The notes beneath the pieces were generated by a model. It did not search any database and was not told where the DNA came from. It saw only the letters and a program-made list of their open reading frames with translations. A stretch of 60,000 bases of DNA from contig OX485805.1 of assembly GCA_950295325.1 (NCBI GenBank), positions 54,276,758 through 54,336,757 of the forward strand, in the 5' to 3' direction. Position 1 is the stretch's first letter; every line of letters begins with the position of its first letter. This DNA comes from Polytrichum commune (Eukaryota > Streptophyta > Polytrichopsida > Polytrichales > Polytrichaceae). A program made the translations under genes and the position numbers. Positions 44,383 through 57,036 of this stretch are shown piece after piece.

Positions 44383-45381
44383 AGGGTTACTAATGTAAAA
44401 TGGACATGGTTAGGGCTAGAGTGGCCTCTTGCCTATTATGTTGCCTTGTACATGGGTGATATAGTGAAATCAATATCTTTGTGCACTCTCTTGCTTTGTG
44501 CCTCTCTCTGTCATCATTGTATACATGATTTTGGTATTCCTTCCTCCCAATGTTACAAGCGTTTTTCGATCTTTGGAACAAGATATAAAAGCATCTTTCA
44601 AAATTCAGTATAAGAAGAATTTTTTGCAGTGGGTTTTATCAAATTATGATGATGCTACATTGAAGGACTTAACACGGGGAGGTCACTTCATTGTCAAGTT
44701 GACACCACATGCAGACAAAGTTTGCTACCCCTATATTACATGCCATATATAATTTTAAAATTTATGATATTTTTTCTACATATACATAACCATTGATAGT
44801 ATCTTTTGTATACTTTTTTGAAATTTTTAGTCATCTTTATTTTTTTTAGTAATTTGTTTAGTTCAATTCTGTGTCATTCTAGTTAGAAATGGTATGTTTT
44901 ATGAAAAAAACAAATCATCAAATTTAGTTACCACTTTTGACTATGTCATAGGTACTGTGTATATCTACTCATGAAAAAAAATTGATAAAATTTTGACCCA
45001 TTTTGGTGGTGCAACTTACCAAAAGAAGATTTTTTTTGGTCGCACGTGGTGTTCAACTTGACAATGGAGTGATCTACCCGTGGGACTTAAGGAAGGTGGT
45101 GCCCAACATTAGAAAGGCTATCATGTGGAATTATGAAGTATGGAGTGAGTTGGATGCACAAATAGTCACGAATTGTCGGAGGATGGCACGTATATACCTG
45201 CAACATGGAATGTTGGTTTTGCCCTAGTTGATGACAAAACGGAGATTCTAAATGTCGTATTATCAAGTGTCATAGTCGTATAAAAGAGGGAGTTTTGAAC
45301 TAAAAAGTTTGGTCGCGCAAAAATGTGTTGTAATATCGAGGGTGTCATATAAATGAGTGTCGTACGAACGAGGTTAGACTG
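44383..45381 (+). mobile_element. pogo/Tigger element 3' part, right arm
   Basis: Mirror copy of 41404-42402, ending at CTG followed by TA at 45382. The transposase 3' part is at 44498-44672 and 45083-45227, split by a MITE. The two pogo halves face each other from either side of the spacer, so the palindrome junction lies inside the element. Confidence 0.82.
44673..45082. mobile_element. hAT-type MITE, copy C (in pogo, right arm)
   Basis: Mirror of copy B, with GGACTTAA duplications at 44665-44672 and 45083-45090. It carries the same long terminal inverted repeat. Confidence 0.95.
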
Positions 45382-45392
45382 TATAACCAATC

Positions 45393-45700
45393 ACTCTAAT
45401 GTTGAAGCAGGAAGGAGTGAATGTTGTGACGAAGGGGCCGTATATGTAGCCTCTGGGAAGGGAGGCAAGGATCAAGCTGCTTGTGGATGAAGGGAAAATT
45501 TTATCTATAAAAGCACTGCTAAGTTCGTGCATATGGCAACATGGTACCTATGCATGTCATTCGCGCACACGATGTACATGTTTATCTGGGCTGTGTTGAT
45601 TACTGCATCTGATTAATTGGGGCATATCCATTCAGCCAAAATTAATCTGATGGAGCAATCGAAAATGCCATTATAAAAAAAAAATCTTTAGATTTAAAAT
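45393..45700 (-). promoter_or_regulatory. Orphan lectin promoter, right arm
   Basis: Mirror copy of 41085-41392, facing the palindrome centre and ending at the pogo element of that arm. Confidence 0.85.
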
Positions 45701-47609
45701 CCCGTCAATGGACATTAACACTATATTCATTAATTTGGGGTTTTTTGAGCATTTTCAGACATTTACAAACATAAGAATATGGATAAATTCACACAGATAT
45801 TGGAGAATGTTGGAAGATGCAAATGTTTTGAAGTGGGTGTTCATATCAAGAACCCAATCAAGAACTCATATCAAGATGGTTTTGGTAGGACAATCCAAAC
45901 ATTAGATCATATTTGTCGCGCACAAGCTAGAAGCGCAATCACACGCTAGAGCAAAAGAAGGGAGGGACAGAGAAGAATCCAAAATAATAGGCGGGAGAAT
46001 GGAAAAAAAAAAAAAAAAAAAAAAAAAACTACTTTTAGAATGAAAAAAGGGAGAACAGTACAAAGTTTTACTGAAGAGGGAGAACAGTAAGGCAACTTGT
46101 CCCAAAATAGATTTGGCTGAAATCATGTTCTTGACAATTGATTTATCAAACAAAACACTTAACACTAAATACCACAAAACAATAGGGCATAGTCGGGAGA
46201 AGGTCATAGTGTGTTGTTTTGAGGAAGTAGAGTACATAAACACACATTAATTTAGTGAAGGCGTTTTAGAGTTATTTTTAGTGATGTAAGGAGAATTCCA
46301 ATACTATTGGGCATTTTAGTACATTTAAAAAAGATGTGAATACATATGTTGTAGAATTATCAACATTCAAAGACCTAACAAAGAGGTTTTCTAGCCTCCC
46401 CCCGCGAATCATAGTGTAGTTTTGAAACTCGAATGTTGTACAACTTTAGAGGCAAGAGTCCATAGTGGATTTGGCTTAGCCCCTACATAGCCATAACACG
46501 TGAATGAAAGAACGAATCTACCTTGAGTAAAGATGTTTGTTCCTATCACATGTCCACTTGTGGACGCGGAGAGTTCCTCACATCTTGGGCTTGCTTCCAT
46601 GGAAAGCTCACACCGTCCTCCTAGGCCTACTAAAATCTTTGGTATTTTCATGGCCTTCCCAAAGCTTGGGTAATATCAAATATAGTACAATGGCCTAACG
46701 TTCAATCCGCGCTCCTCTCACATGACCACTTGGCACGAGTTCAAAGGTATAGACAACCAACCTTTTTGGATATTTAACAAGGCTTCGATGATCATAGTAG
46801 GGGCCAAACATACATTACAATGATTGGTTATAAGGCATCTTGTCCCTAAAAAGATTAGGTTGAAAGCATGTTCTTGATAATTGATTTATGAAACAAAATA
46901 CATAACACTAAATACCACAAAACAATAGGGCATAGTGGGGAGAAGATCATTTAACTTGCCCCACTGGAGCATGTTATTCAGGCTTTGATATGAGCAAGGC
47001 AATAATGGTGGGACAGACCTACCTCTCAACATGTGAATGTAGAGATGCGAGCTATGTCTCACGAGCCTTTTGTTTTTACTACTGAAGAATGTAACTATGG
47101 CTATGATGAATACAAATTTAGGTTTTCACAACTGAAGTTGACTCGCTCCTTCATCCTCCCAAATTAAAGAGTTATATTGAAAACAATATATGAGCCATTT
47201 TCATGTTTGGAACACGCAGGAGTTAGTTGAACCAAGTTTGTAATCTACATTGGTGTTACACACCTTCATTTCACTACCTTAGCTAAAGTGTGGATGTTTG
47301 TGTGCTTAAAGGTGATCAAGAACCTCAAACCATTTTAGGAATGTCCATTGAGGGGATTTTAAATCTAAAGAATTTTGTTTTGAAATGACATTTTAATTTG
47401 CTCCATCAGATTAATTTTGGCTCAATGGATATGCCCCAATTAATCGGATGCAAAAGTTGACACAGCCCAGATAAACATGTACATCGTGTGCGTGAATGAC
47501 ATGCATAGGTACCATGTTGCCATATGCACGAACTTAGCAGTGCTTTTATAGATAAAATTTTCCCTTCATCCACAAGCAGCTTGATGCTTGCCTCCCTTCC
47601 CACAGGCTA

Positions 47610-47617
47610 CATATATT
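47610..47617 (+). promoter_or_regulatory. TATA box of lectin gene 3
   Basis: CATATATT within GGCTACATATATTGGCCCC lies about 136-143 bp before the ATG at 47753. Confidence 0.65.
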
Positions 47618-47752
47618 GGCCCCTTCGTCCCAGCATTCACTCCTTCCTGCTTCAACCTTCGCTCAACATCTTCAGTCCCACAGCAATACATACTCCTTCG
47701 ATCCATTGTTCGTCATTCACTTTCCACAAAGTTTCCGTTTCAGTTCGTCACC

Positions 47753-48184
47753 ATGTCTTACGCCATCCACGTGAGGGTCATCCAAACCAAGCCCACCAAT
47801 TTGTTCAGCATTGTGGAGAAGACATGCTGGCATTACGGCAACGGAGCATACTGGAGCGAGGTGGATGGCGACCACATCCTCCACATGGGTGCTAGTGGCA
47901 CCTCCGGAATGTTGCGCTTCAGGGGGCCCTCGGGTGGCTTCTTCTTGGTCGCATTGGGCGTCCACAACAACAAGAGATGGTGTGATATCGTCCCGGACCA
48001 GCAAGCTTCCAACACCGGTGTTGAGATTCACCCCACTTACTACGACGAAGGAAACGGGAGACACGAGATGTTGTGGAAGCAGTTGTCGCATCTGGAGAGG
48101 AGCACCACCACGGGTACCCAAATCACAGTTAACTATTACAGAGAAGAGGGCAACACCCTCTACACCACCATCACCATCGTCTAA
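47753..48184 (+). CDS. Fungal fruit-body-type lectin, gene 3 (right arm)
   Basis: Same 143-residue protein as gene 2, with no difference seen in the coding sequence. The nearest difference between the arms is one base in the 3' flank (about 48240 against 38533). It keeps the core family motifs LHMGASGTSGMLRF and HNNKRWCDIV, which contribute to the sugar sites in fungal relatives. Promoter, leader and 3' flank are intact, so both copies could be expressed, doubling dose. An upstream ATG in frame (47588) precedes the TATA box and is not a likely start. Confidence 0.93.
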   Translation: MSYAIHVRVIQTKPTNLFSIVEKTCWHYGNGAYWSEVDGDHILHMGASGTSGMLRFRGPSGGFFLVALGVHNNKRWCDIVPDQQASNTGVEIHPTYYDEGNGRHEMLWKQLSHLERSTTTGTQITVNYYREEGNTLYTTITIV

Positions 48185-49769
48185 ACGTGGCATTTCATGT
48201 GATTTGGCGATCGCCCAACAATGCTCTCCGGTCACCATCGACGTTGACGTCGGTGCTTGCATTCGTCGTGCCTTGGCGTTGAATTAACAGTATATTTGTG
48301 TACACAATATGTAGTCCATGCTTCTCTTGTGGTATAATACAACAACGCCGTGTGGCTGTAGAAGCTACAATACAAGGGAAACACAATTACAAACGTTTTG
48401 TGATGTTTTTGGTGGTTGCGACATAGAGAGATGGTCACCGAGACAACTTGCTCCTGATGTAAGAGGATCGTTGAGATGTTTGTGTAATCCACTCTCATGA
48501 GCACCTCGATACTCAAATTGTGATAATAAATAAATTGTTGTTTGTGTTTCCTCTATGTCGTGCACATGTTTGGTTGTATGTTGCCTTGAAACATGATACA
48601 CATGATACTGCCCAAGATACCACACTTAAGTGCAATCAACAGTGACCATGAATTGCTTATGTGGGTACTTGAATTTCATTTTACCCCAAGTACTATGTTG
48701 CTTGATGGCATATGCATGACAATCACAAGTCTTTCCTAGAAATATACAACTCATGCATTTTGAAAATTGTAATGTGTTGCATTGATGTAGTAATTCCTCG
48801 TGAAGCATTGAACCACATTTTGTACCCACCAATGGCCAATTCACACCTTGTGTTCTTGTGCTTGCATTGGCATGTCATTTGGTCGTTTGTTGTTTGTGTG
48901 TTATTCTTTCTTCATTTGTTCATTTGTTCTTCGTGCATGACATACAGAACATGATTCCACATATGAGTATGAGTGTAGCATAGGTGGGGAATCCACCATG
49001 GATTAAGGGGGTAAAAATCATTTTTTTTGAAATTCCTAGGTGCAAGGGGAGCTTGTAATGAAAAATAAGTATTACATAAACCCACTATAAACCAAGATTT
49101 ATGAATGAATTTTGGCAAAATGAGATTGTATACGTACATTTCCATTGGTGGGCCTTTGAAGTTAGAAATGATTAACATGGAGCTCATAAATATGTTAAAA
49201 TCCAAGTTATGATTCATTTAGATTTTAATTAAACCCACTTGATTATGTCAAGCAACAGGGCAGCATGAAAAAGGACCTTTACTTTGAAGATATTTGGTGG
49301 TTTCGAAAGAAATTCAAACAAATTAGGGTGTAAGGCTGCGATACAAACCTCAAGTAGTCTTAAACACACAAAAAACATGTACAAATTATTTATCTTAAAG
49401 CACCAGGTTCCTCGAAATTAGAATTATGGAAAAACATATTATGGTTATTGGCAATATTTTGAGTTAGAAAATTGCTTCTATATCCATACTAGGTTTGCAC
49501 ATGTTACTTTATTTTGGGGGGAGGCATTTTTGGATTCCTTACATCAATAACAAAACAATGTAATTGGCTCCTAAAGGGGTACCTCAACCGTGCATGTACC
49601 CTTGGACATTCTTTTATGCATGAAAAATACACACATTTAAAGTGATTACTTGAGCACGTTGCTTCTCGAGACTATGACCAAAAATTCCATTGTATTATGC
49701 TTATTTCACCCCACAAATTTTTTTTTGGGTGCAACATGCATGTCTCAAAGCATAAAGAATACTCATAGT

Positions 49770-52413
49770 GTTGCGCACCTCTCCATGAGGAGTGCCCGAA
49801 ACACCATGGACACAAGGGGGACCCCGGAGTGACACCCGGGACTTGTCGCGCGGTTGGTGAGAGGGCCCAAGTGATCCTAATGTGGGTGAGGGCCCCGGGC
49901 CTTGGAAACACCTCCCACCCACATATAATAGAAAGCACGAAAGTAAAGCCATCAACTCTGCGTAGCTTATGGCGTTTAGATTCTAGAATGCTCAAGAACA
50001 GCTCCTTCGGAGATGTGAGGTAGGAGACATGGCAATTTGAGTGGAGCACTGTCCGAGGACAGCGCCCTGGTACAGCAATGGCCTGGGAGTGGCTCCCGAG
50101 ACTGCCAAGGTTTGAACAGGCATAACTTCCTCAATACTTGCCCAAATGGGGCAAATGAGGGGTCCATTGGTCTTTACGTGAGCGTAGATGAAGATGGAGT
50201 GGTCACTAGTTAGCATCAGATATTATATAAGAAAATTATGATGGTCTGAAGCTGCTAGGGGCTTCTAGGCCCAGCGGCTAAGGGAAAATGTCTACTTGGC
50301 CCCAACTCTTGGTAGAGAGACAAAAGGTTTCTTGACGGTGGGGTAGGGGCCCTGCCAAAAGTCCTAGAGGCTTATATAGGTGACGTGGTGTGGCCTCACC
50401 CATCCGAGGCCGAACGGCACGGCCTTCATGGGCATTGGTCCAATGTGAGGGCATAGTTGCCTAGTATGCTTCGGGTTGTTGTAGTGTTGCTCCGGCAATG
50501 CGATGATCAACATAAGATTGGACTTCCATGGATGGAAGTCCACATCTAAGAATTGGTCACCGATTAAGAAGTGAGTCCCGAAAGCAAAGTAGGAGGGTTG
50601 GTTCCCATCCTATTGTAGTGCGAATTTTTTGGCTTTAGCTTATTTTGACTAGAGGCAAGAGGCTAACTATTAATAAAATTGTTCAAAAAGACATTTTTAA
50701 GGTTAAAACAATGTGAATAGAAGGCTATAGGCAGTTACCGGCGGTTTGCAGCCTGCCGGCAGTTACTGAGAGAGTCTGGCTATATGGAGTCTCTCTCTGA
50801 CGAGAGAGATAGATCATTTTCAAACTCAATATCTGATTATAGTTGAGAGAGCTAGAAATGGTAGCGCAGGTTATAGGCTGAGCGTGAGAGCTTCAGGTAG
50901 AGCATAGCCATGGAATCCTGAGAGAGGAGCATAGGCTATAGGCAATACCTTTTAGGAAGATAGTTGGCTGACCAGGATATAGTCTGGTAGTCTTGTTGAA
51001 AACATTGAATTATGAGTAAACAAATTGTAAGTTTTTGTGAAAGGAATGTAATGGACTTGAGTGAAAGAGAGGACGTATGAAGTTTTATCTCAGTAAGAAA
51101 TATGAGTGTACCTAATTGATAAAGTGATTTGTTAGGCGATAATCATGAGGAATACCCATAAAGTGTTGGTGAGTGAATATGTTGCACAAAGCATATGAGT
51201 GATCCGTAGAGATTGAGAAGTTGTGGACGCCATGAGCGTATAGCCTAAGTGTGTGAGGTACTGCAATGAATTATTGTGCACAACTGTAGCTATAGCCGGG
51301 CTGAGTAAAATTACGATAAGTTGTTTTGATATTCGAAAGAAGAGGTGGTGTGTCGACTCAATGAGTCGCAGTCGTATTGAGAGTTAACTTTGCAGAGGAA
51401 CTGTCGAGATGGAAAATGATAAAGAATGAGTGAAGATTGAAGGAGGAAGGCTAAGGGGAGAACGGGTTTTATTCTCAGTATGAGTCAGTAAGATTAGTCT
51501 TCTGGAGTGAGAGCAGTTTATCGCCGAGAGAGTGAAATGTCAGATTATTACGAGAGTGCGGAAGTACAGTTCTTTGAGAGCAGTTTATGAACTTGAGCAG
51601 TATATAAGTAAAAGAGAGAAAGGAGTGAGATTAATTGCCAAGCAAGGTAAGAGCACCTTGACCTTGTCAGATGGCTATGTGAATTTGTTTATTGCCTATG
51701 CTATTGTAAGAGATAATGTGATTGCATAAACACATCTACATATTATAAAGTGATGATTACAGGCTTACGGCGTTAGGCTATGTTCTCGTACGAGATGGTG
51801 GCTATAGTCTCTGAACCCGTTTTGGCTAAACCGTGAGTTAACTTAATTATAGCCTGTCTTTCGTTGAGAAGCAATACACAAAATAAGGATGAATTAATAA
51901 ATTAACCCACACATAAAATCTTAATGATGGATTGCATTTGAGAAATGGCAGTTACAAGAATATTGCACCCGAAAGGGAAAACAAATGACTATTGCCAAGC
52001 TTTTGAGCTTCACGATTGAACTAGGTCAAAGCCTTAGAGCAATAGAGAATTCCCTAAGATAGGACGGAATCACTCACTACGGAAGGAACACAAAAGAACC
52101 ATAAGACTAGAGAATGAGTGGAATAAAGAAGGAATGAAGGAAGAAAGACCCTAAGTTGTTATTATAATCCTTAATCCAATGTAACATTAACCCTTATAGA
52201 CACTATCTCAGTCTTCTTGGAGACTTAGTTCCCTGGGTTTGTTGTTTTAAGACATAGCAAAAACTTACTACGCCTATGAATTATAAGGTCTAGGGTAGGA
52301 GGAGCTAACCATTAGCATGGTGGAGTGCGAAGGGTTAGCACTCGTGACTCTTGCTAGAAATGAAAATGGTCAATATAGTTAAGGAAAGCTAACAAGGGTT
52401 GCAACACAATTAA
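49770..52413 (-). repeat. Dispersed repeat, copy 2 mirror, right arm
   Basis: Reverse complement of 34370-37013, with the same insertion at 50614-52272. No additional features. Confidence 0.8.
50614..52272. mobile_element. 1659-bp insertion element, right arm
   Basis: Mirror copy of 34511-36169, same length, with CCTAT duplications on both sides (50609-50613 and 52273-52277). The open frame is on the plus strand here (51532-51729). Confidence 0.7.
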
Positions 52414-52757
52414 AGGCAACCGATGTGCCATACTCTATAGAGAAGATTGATGTTTATGGTGCCCTTATGAATGTGGTGTAGTATGGCCATTATAATTATG
52501 CAAGTTAGCCATGGCCTACATTGTTTGAGGGAATGAGCAAATGGAAGCATAATGAAAAAACTAGTTAGCCCATCCTTCAGGTTGTGGTTCTACCATGGTA
52601 TCATTTGTAGGGCCTCAGGGGGGGGGGGGATCACTGGCAAAAATCGTAGAAATAACGTGCAATAAAAAATAATGTATGATATGTTCATTGTAGATAAGTT
52701 TTGCAAAATGCGTACATATAATATAGGGGTTTTTAAAATAATGAAACATGTTTACAT

Positions 52758-53590
52758 CAGGGTTGTCTATCGCGACGTCCTGCCACCGTCATGACGTCAT
52801 GACGTGTCGTGTCGGGGCGGACCCCTCCGTCACGACATAATAGGGTCCACGTAGGGTCATACTAGGGGGAAGCTAGTAGGGTGGGTAAAATACTTACCTT
52901 CTTGCCAAGGTGGCATCCAATGTGGCAGAAAAATCCGACGTGGATGTGCATATTTCCCTTGCCAGGTAAATCATTTTGCCTTTGTGTTTATCATTCTGTT
53001 AAAATCAAAGTAGTAAAATATGACAAATGAAGGTGTGGGGGGGAGGGGAACGGAGCAGACGGGGACGGGGACGGGAACGGGGGCGGGAACGCCGGATGGA
53101 GGGCCGGATGGGGGCCGGATGGGGTACCGGATGGAGGCCGGATGGGGTACGGATGGGGGCCGGATTGGGGTTCGGATTGGGGGGGGAGGGGGGAGGATTA
53201 GGGGGGACCAGGTTCGGATGGGGGGGGGCGGGTCGGATAGGGGGGGGGGGGGGGGGGCGGATGGAGGCCGGATGAGGGCCGGATGGGGTGCCGGATGGGG
53301 GAGAGGAACGGGGGAGGGGAACGTAGGGAGCGGGGGGAACGGGGGGGGGGGACGGGCGCTAGTAAATTTTTTAACACTTTACCTTTACTTTGCTGACATG
53401 GCACCATACGTGGACATCGTAAATCCTACGTGTCCTGATTGGGGTAATGTAATTACACAAAAAAATACGGTAAAATTCAAGTTCGTCAGGATAAAGACAG
53501 CATCCGGCATAATGTCGTGACAGATACGTGTCGTGACGCCACGACATTATGTCGGGATTAGCCTCCGTCACGACACAATAGACAACCCTG
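52758..53590. mobile_element. hAT-type non-autonomous element, right arm
   Basis: The mirror copy, 833 bp, with GTTTACAT duplications at 52750-52757 and 53591-53598. It carries fewer 23-bp minisatellite units than the left copy and different G-run lengths. Open frames across the minisatellite (Gly/Arg- or Pro-rich) are artefacts. Confidence 0.95.
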
Positions 53591-53654
53591 GTTTACATGT
53601 ACAAATAACATCACATATTATGGCCTCTTTTATGTAGTCAGTACATATAAAATA

Positions 53655-55690
53655 CGATCTAGGGTTGGAGCTTGGATATCAGAGGCTGGTTCTCTTTCCT
53701 TGTGAGGTTGCATAGGTGAGCTGACTCGCACTTGTAGCCATTGTACAGTGTGAGAGAGGGAAGTGGCAGGAATTTTGTTATGGATTCAATTTGCATTCGT
53801 TTAGGAGCAAGCACATGGGTGTTGGATACAAATGGAATTCAACACATTATTATGAGAGCAACTATTTGATTGAACTATTGTTGATGGAATTCAACACACT
53901 AGGGTATCAGGGTGGGTGTGGAATACAAATGGAATTCAACACATTATTATGAGAGCAACATTTGTACAAACGCGTGAAATGCTCTAGGTAGACACTCAGC
54001 TGTACAAATCTTAGAAAAATGAAAGAATGTTGCAGTCCATTGTCTTTCTCAATTTTCCTTCTTTTCAATCCATGTGTCTACTCCTTTGGCGCCGAATTGA
54101 GAAATTGAGAGACAAGTTTCACAGGTTTCACAAGTTTCGCATAGAAACTGGCCTGTACAGGTGTTTGCATGAAGTAAGTCAATTATGTAATGGAAGTGGT
54201 GTTATTCTTGATCTAGTGTATTTGGAGCCATTCTCAGTGCGACTACTAGATTTGCTGCGCATTTGACTTCGACTGAGGTTTGATCGGCTTTAGAAGAAGT
54301 TCATCTTTGTAGATATCCTCGCATTCTGTAGTAATGTGAATGGTGGAGGGATATCCTGTCATTTGAAACAAGTGTTTCTGAAAGAAATTTGAGGTAACCA
54401 AGGGGAATTTGTAACGATGCATGAACTGCTCTAGAAACTGGACTGTACAGGTGTTTGCATGAAGGAAAGCAAATGTAATTCGCAATGGAAGTGATTTTAT
54501 TCTACATCTAGTTTACATGGAGCCATTCTCAGTACGATTACTATATTTTCTGCGCATTTGACTTCGTCTAACTTAGTATGATCATCTTTAGAAGAAGTTC
54601 ATCTTTGTTGATTTCCTCTCATTGTGTAGTAATGTGAATGGTGAAGGATATCATGTCAGTTGCAACGAGTGTCTTTGGAAGCAATTTGAGGTAACCGAGG
54701 GGGAAGTTGAGACTATAACGAAGACGGAATGTTAAAGAGCCTTCGTGTGTGTATTTTAATTATTTGTCTCGCTTGTTGTACTAGGTCATAAGAAAGTGAA
54801 CATCCTGCAGGAGGTGCAAAGCTATTTGATTGAATTATTGTTGATGAAATTCAACACACTAGGGTATCAGGGTGCGTGTGGAATCCAAATGGAATTCAAC
54901 ACATTATTATGAGAGCAACTATTGATTGAATTATTGTTGATGGAATTCAACACACTAGGGTATCAGGGTGGGTGTGGAATACAAATGGAATTTAGCACAC
55001 TTGGGTGTTTATCACTTGTGATAATGATGAAATTACTCCCGCTCCTGCTCCTGCTCCCGCATTGCTGCAAGTTTCTTGAGTTTCTTGCTCTCAGTGCAAC
55101 AAGTTTACGATTTTAAATTTTTCTATACCGTTGGAATTTTTGCACATGGATTTGATGGTGGTAAGAGGTTGCAGTAGTAGGCTCAAGAGACAAGAAAGTA
55201 AGAGAAGAGGAAAATGGTTGTCAGAATGCACTATGTATGGATGGTTGTGAAGGTCAACAATCTTGAATCAACTGCTTCCTTTCATTAACAAACGGAGGAC
55301 TAGGTATTAAAGATGCTCTCAGTAAATTTGAATACATTCAGGGTTAGTATTGAGTTGCTTTAGGGATAAGAGATGCTCATGTTTGAACATGTCCTGCAGA
55401 TGAGGGTTAAGGTAATTAACACTACCGTTGCCTGGAAGTTTTATGTGTGAATTGAGCACATCCGACAGGTAGAAGATATTTTGGTGTAACCAGGAAATTT
55501 TATGAAACTTTGTAGTGTCCAATTCTGGGCTAGGTGTTTTTTTTTTGCAATTTCGCAATCTAGTGGCCTTCAACCGGTTATTTTTCAAACTCAACCGGTT
55601 CATCTGTAACTAACATTAGTCACATTAGTTCATATTCAAGTTTTAGTGAACTAATTTATTTATTTATTTTGTGTTTTGAAGTGTCTAGTC
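53655..55690. repeat. Tandem and duplicated repeats beyond the palindrome
   Basis: A unit of about 90-95 bp, TGATGGAATTCAACACACTA, GGGTATCAGGGTGGGTGTGG, then TTCAACACATTATTATGAGA, occurs at 53828-53960 and two more times at 54825-55010. A separate unit of about 280 bp (CTGTACAGGTGTTTGCATGA to TTTGAGGTAACC) is duplicated at 54150-54438 and 54440-54705. No gene is recognised. The open frames here run across repeats. Confidence 0.8.
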
Positions 55691-56431
55691 ATGACAAAGA
55701 AGTCATGTCAAAATGGAGATGCGGCACTACCGGAGGCAACCTTGCAGGAGACAACTTTGGAAGAGACAACTTTCGCGGAGATAACTTTGAAGGAAGATGT
55801 TCAGAAGCAACATTGAATGCAAGTTGTCAATGACCAAGTGCCTTTCCATTGTCTTGTAAAGGCAAGAAGAAAGAAGTGCCCATATGATCCATTCAAACAT
55901 TGATTTCATTTGAATAATCACATGAAAAAAACCCATCTTATGATACTTTTTAAAATCAAGTCGGGGCTGAAAGTTGCAACTACAACCAAGAAAGGTGCAA
56001 AAAAAATTTCAATGGTGGTCAATGTAAAAGAGATAAATTTCAAAGTTATGTCAAATTCTCTAAAGCGGGCGAGAAAAGAATTTTAGAAAAAATCTAAGCA
56101 ATGGGAGGCAAGAACAAAGGCAACATGGGAGAAATTGAAAACCATAAACATTGACAATAAACACATCGGTTATTATCCTACATTCTTAACTCTCATTCAA
56201 AAGTCTCATAAGCTTGAAGAGCTTTTGAGAATTGTGTCTTTGGGCAAGGGTATGATTGATGTGACCAAATTTGAGAAGTTATACAATTTTCAAATTTAAG
56301 CTACTTTACTTCATGATTGTTCTTCTACTACCAAGAGAGTCACCAACGCAATGAGGACTTTATTTCTACCTAAAGATTAGGAGAAAAATCAAAATGCAAA
56401 TAATGAATTCATACCTCCAATTTTTATATGA
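55691..56431 (+). pseudogene. Unknown ORF broken only by in-frame stops
   Basis: One reading frame runs from ATG 55691 to TGA 56429-56431. It is interrupted by stops at 55814 (TGA), 55901 (TGA), 56084 (TAG), 56297 (TAA) and 56378 (TAG), with no frameshift. Residue content is protein-like throughout: an acidic repeat ATLQETTLEETTFAEITLKE, then RRKKCPYDPFKH and FHLNNHMKKTH, which resemble a degraded zinc finger. Then SNSLKRARKEF, KQWEARTKATWEKL and GYYPTFLTLIQKSHKLEELL. I do not recognise the family; a transposon ORF is likely given the setting. Nonsense-only decay may reflect C-to-T changes from cytosine methylation. Confidence 0.5.
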
Positions 56432-57036
56432 CATTATACTAAATTTTCCTCAAACATTTAAATATCTCCATATTCATTAGAATTATCTTATTCATTCATA
56501 ATACTTATTTTATAACGTTTTATTTCTTATTGGTCTTCAATATTTATTTTTCAATTTGTTTTTTGTTCTTTATATCTAACGTTTATAATTTTTTTGCTAA
56601 TAAGACTATATTAGGGTAAAAAAAGTGGATTTTTCAATATATAAACATTCACAAGAAGATTTATAAAATGAATAATGTCATTATTATAGACATAGCGTGT
56701 AAGAATTACAAATCAAATTAAATTAATGATATTGAAAAGGAAGAAGTCATAAAAGAAGAAATAGAAGAAGAAGAAACAAAAAATAATGAAGACGATGAAG
56801 ATGAAGAATGATGTAGACATATTTACAAGAATCCAAGTGTGTTTAAATTTATTATAATTCCACTTTTTTGGTATAAAATAGTTTTTATACTCTTTGTTGA
56901 TGTAAGAATTTAAAATTTAACATTATTTCATATATCATATTTTAAATGCAAATTTTTTCTTCAATCAATGACTTTTGTTGTAAATTAATACTTTCATATG
57001 TAGTTGTTCAACTGTACTTTTTAACAATTTTGCAAT
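56432..57036 (+). other. AT-rich stretch with an acidic frame tail
   Basis: A short frame ending at 56811 encodes a Glu/Asp-rich tail (KEEIEEEE, then NEDDEDEE). It may be the 3' end of the broken ORF upstream, but I cannot join them. The rest is AT-rich without features. Confidence 0.35.

Larger units (their letters stand above)
44383..53654 (-). repeat. Right arm of giant palindrome
   Basis: This is the reverse complement of 33073-42402. Differences noticed: the minisatellite in the hAT element is 57 bp shorter, the A run at 46003-46027 is shorter than the T run at 40754-40782 and has a base change beside it, and there is one base change at 48239-48240 near the lectin 3' end. Outside 53654 the sequence is unrelated to the left flank. 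Confidence 0.97.

Noticed and set aside
47588-47752. N-terminal extension of 55 residues on the lectin frames
   Set aside because: The upstream ATG precedes the TATA box and the extension translates promoter and leader sequence; gene 1 starts at the same internal Met.
33073-53654. Palindrome as a pure assembly artefact
   Set aside because: Not excluded, but the arms differ in a minisatellite, homopolymers and single bases, and have unique flanks and a unique spacer, which a simple read fold-back would not produce.
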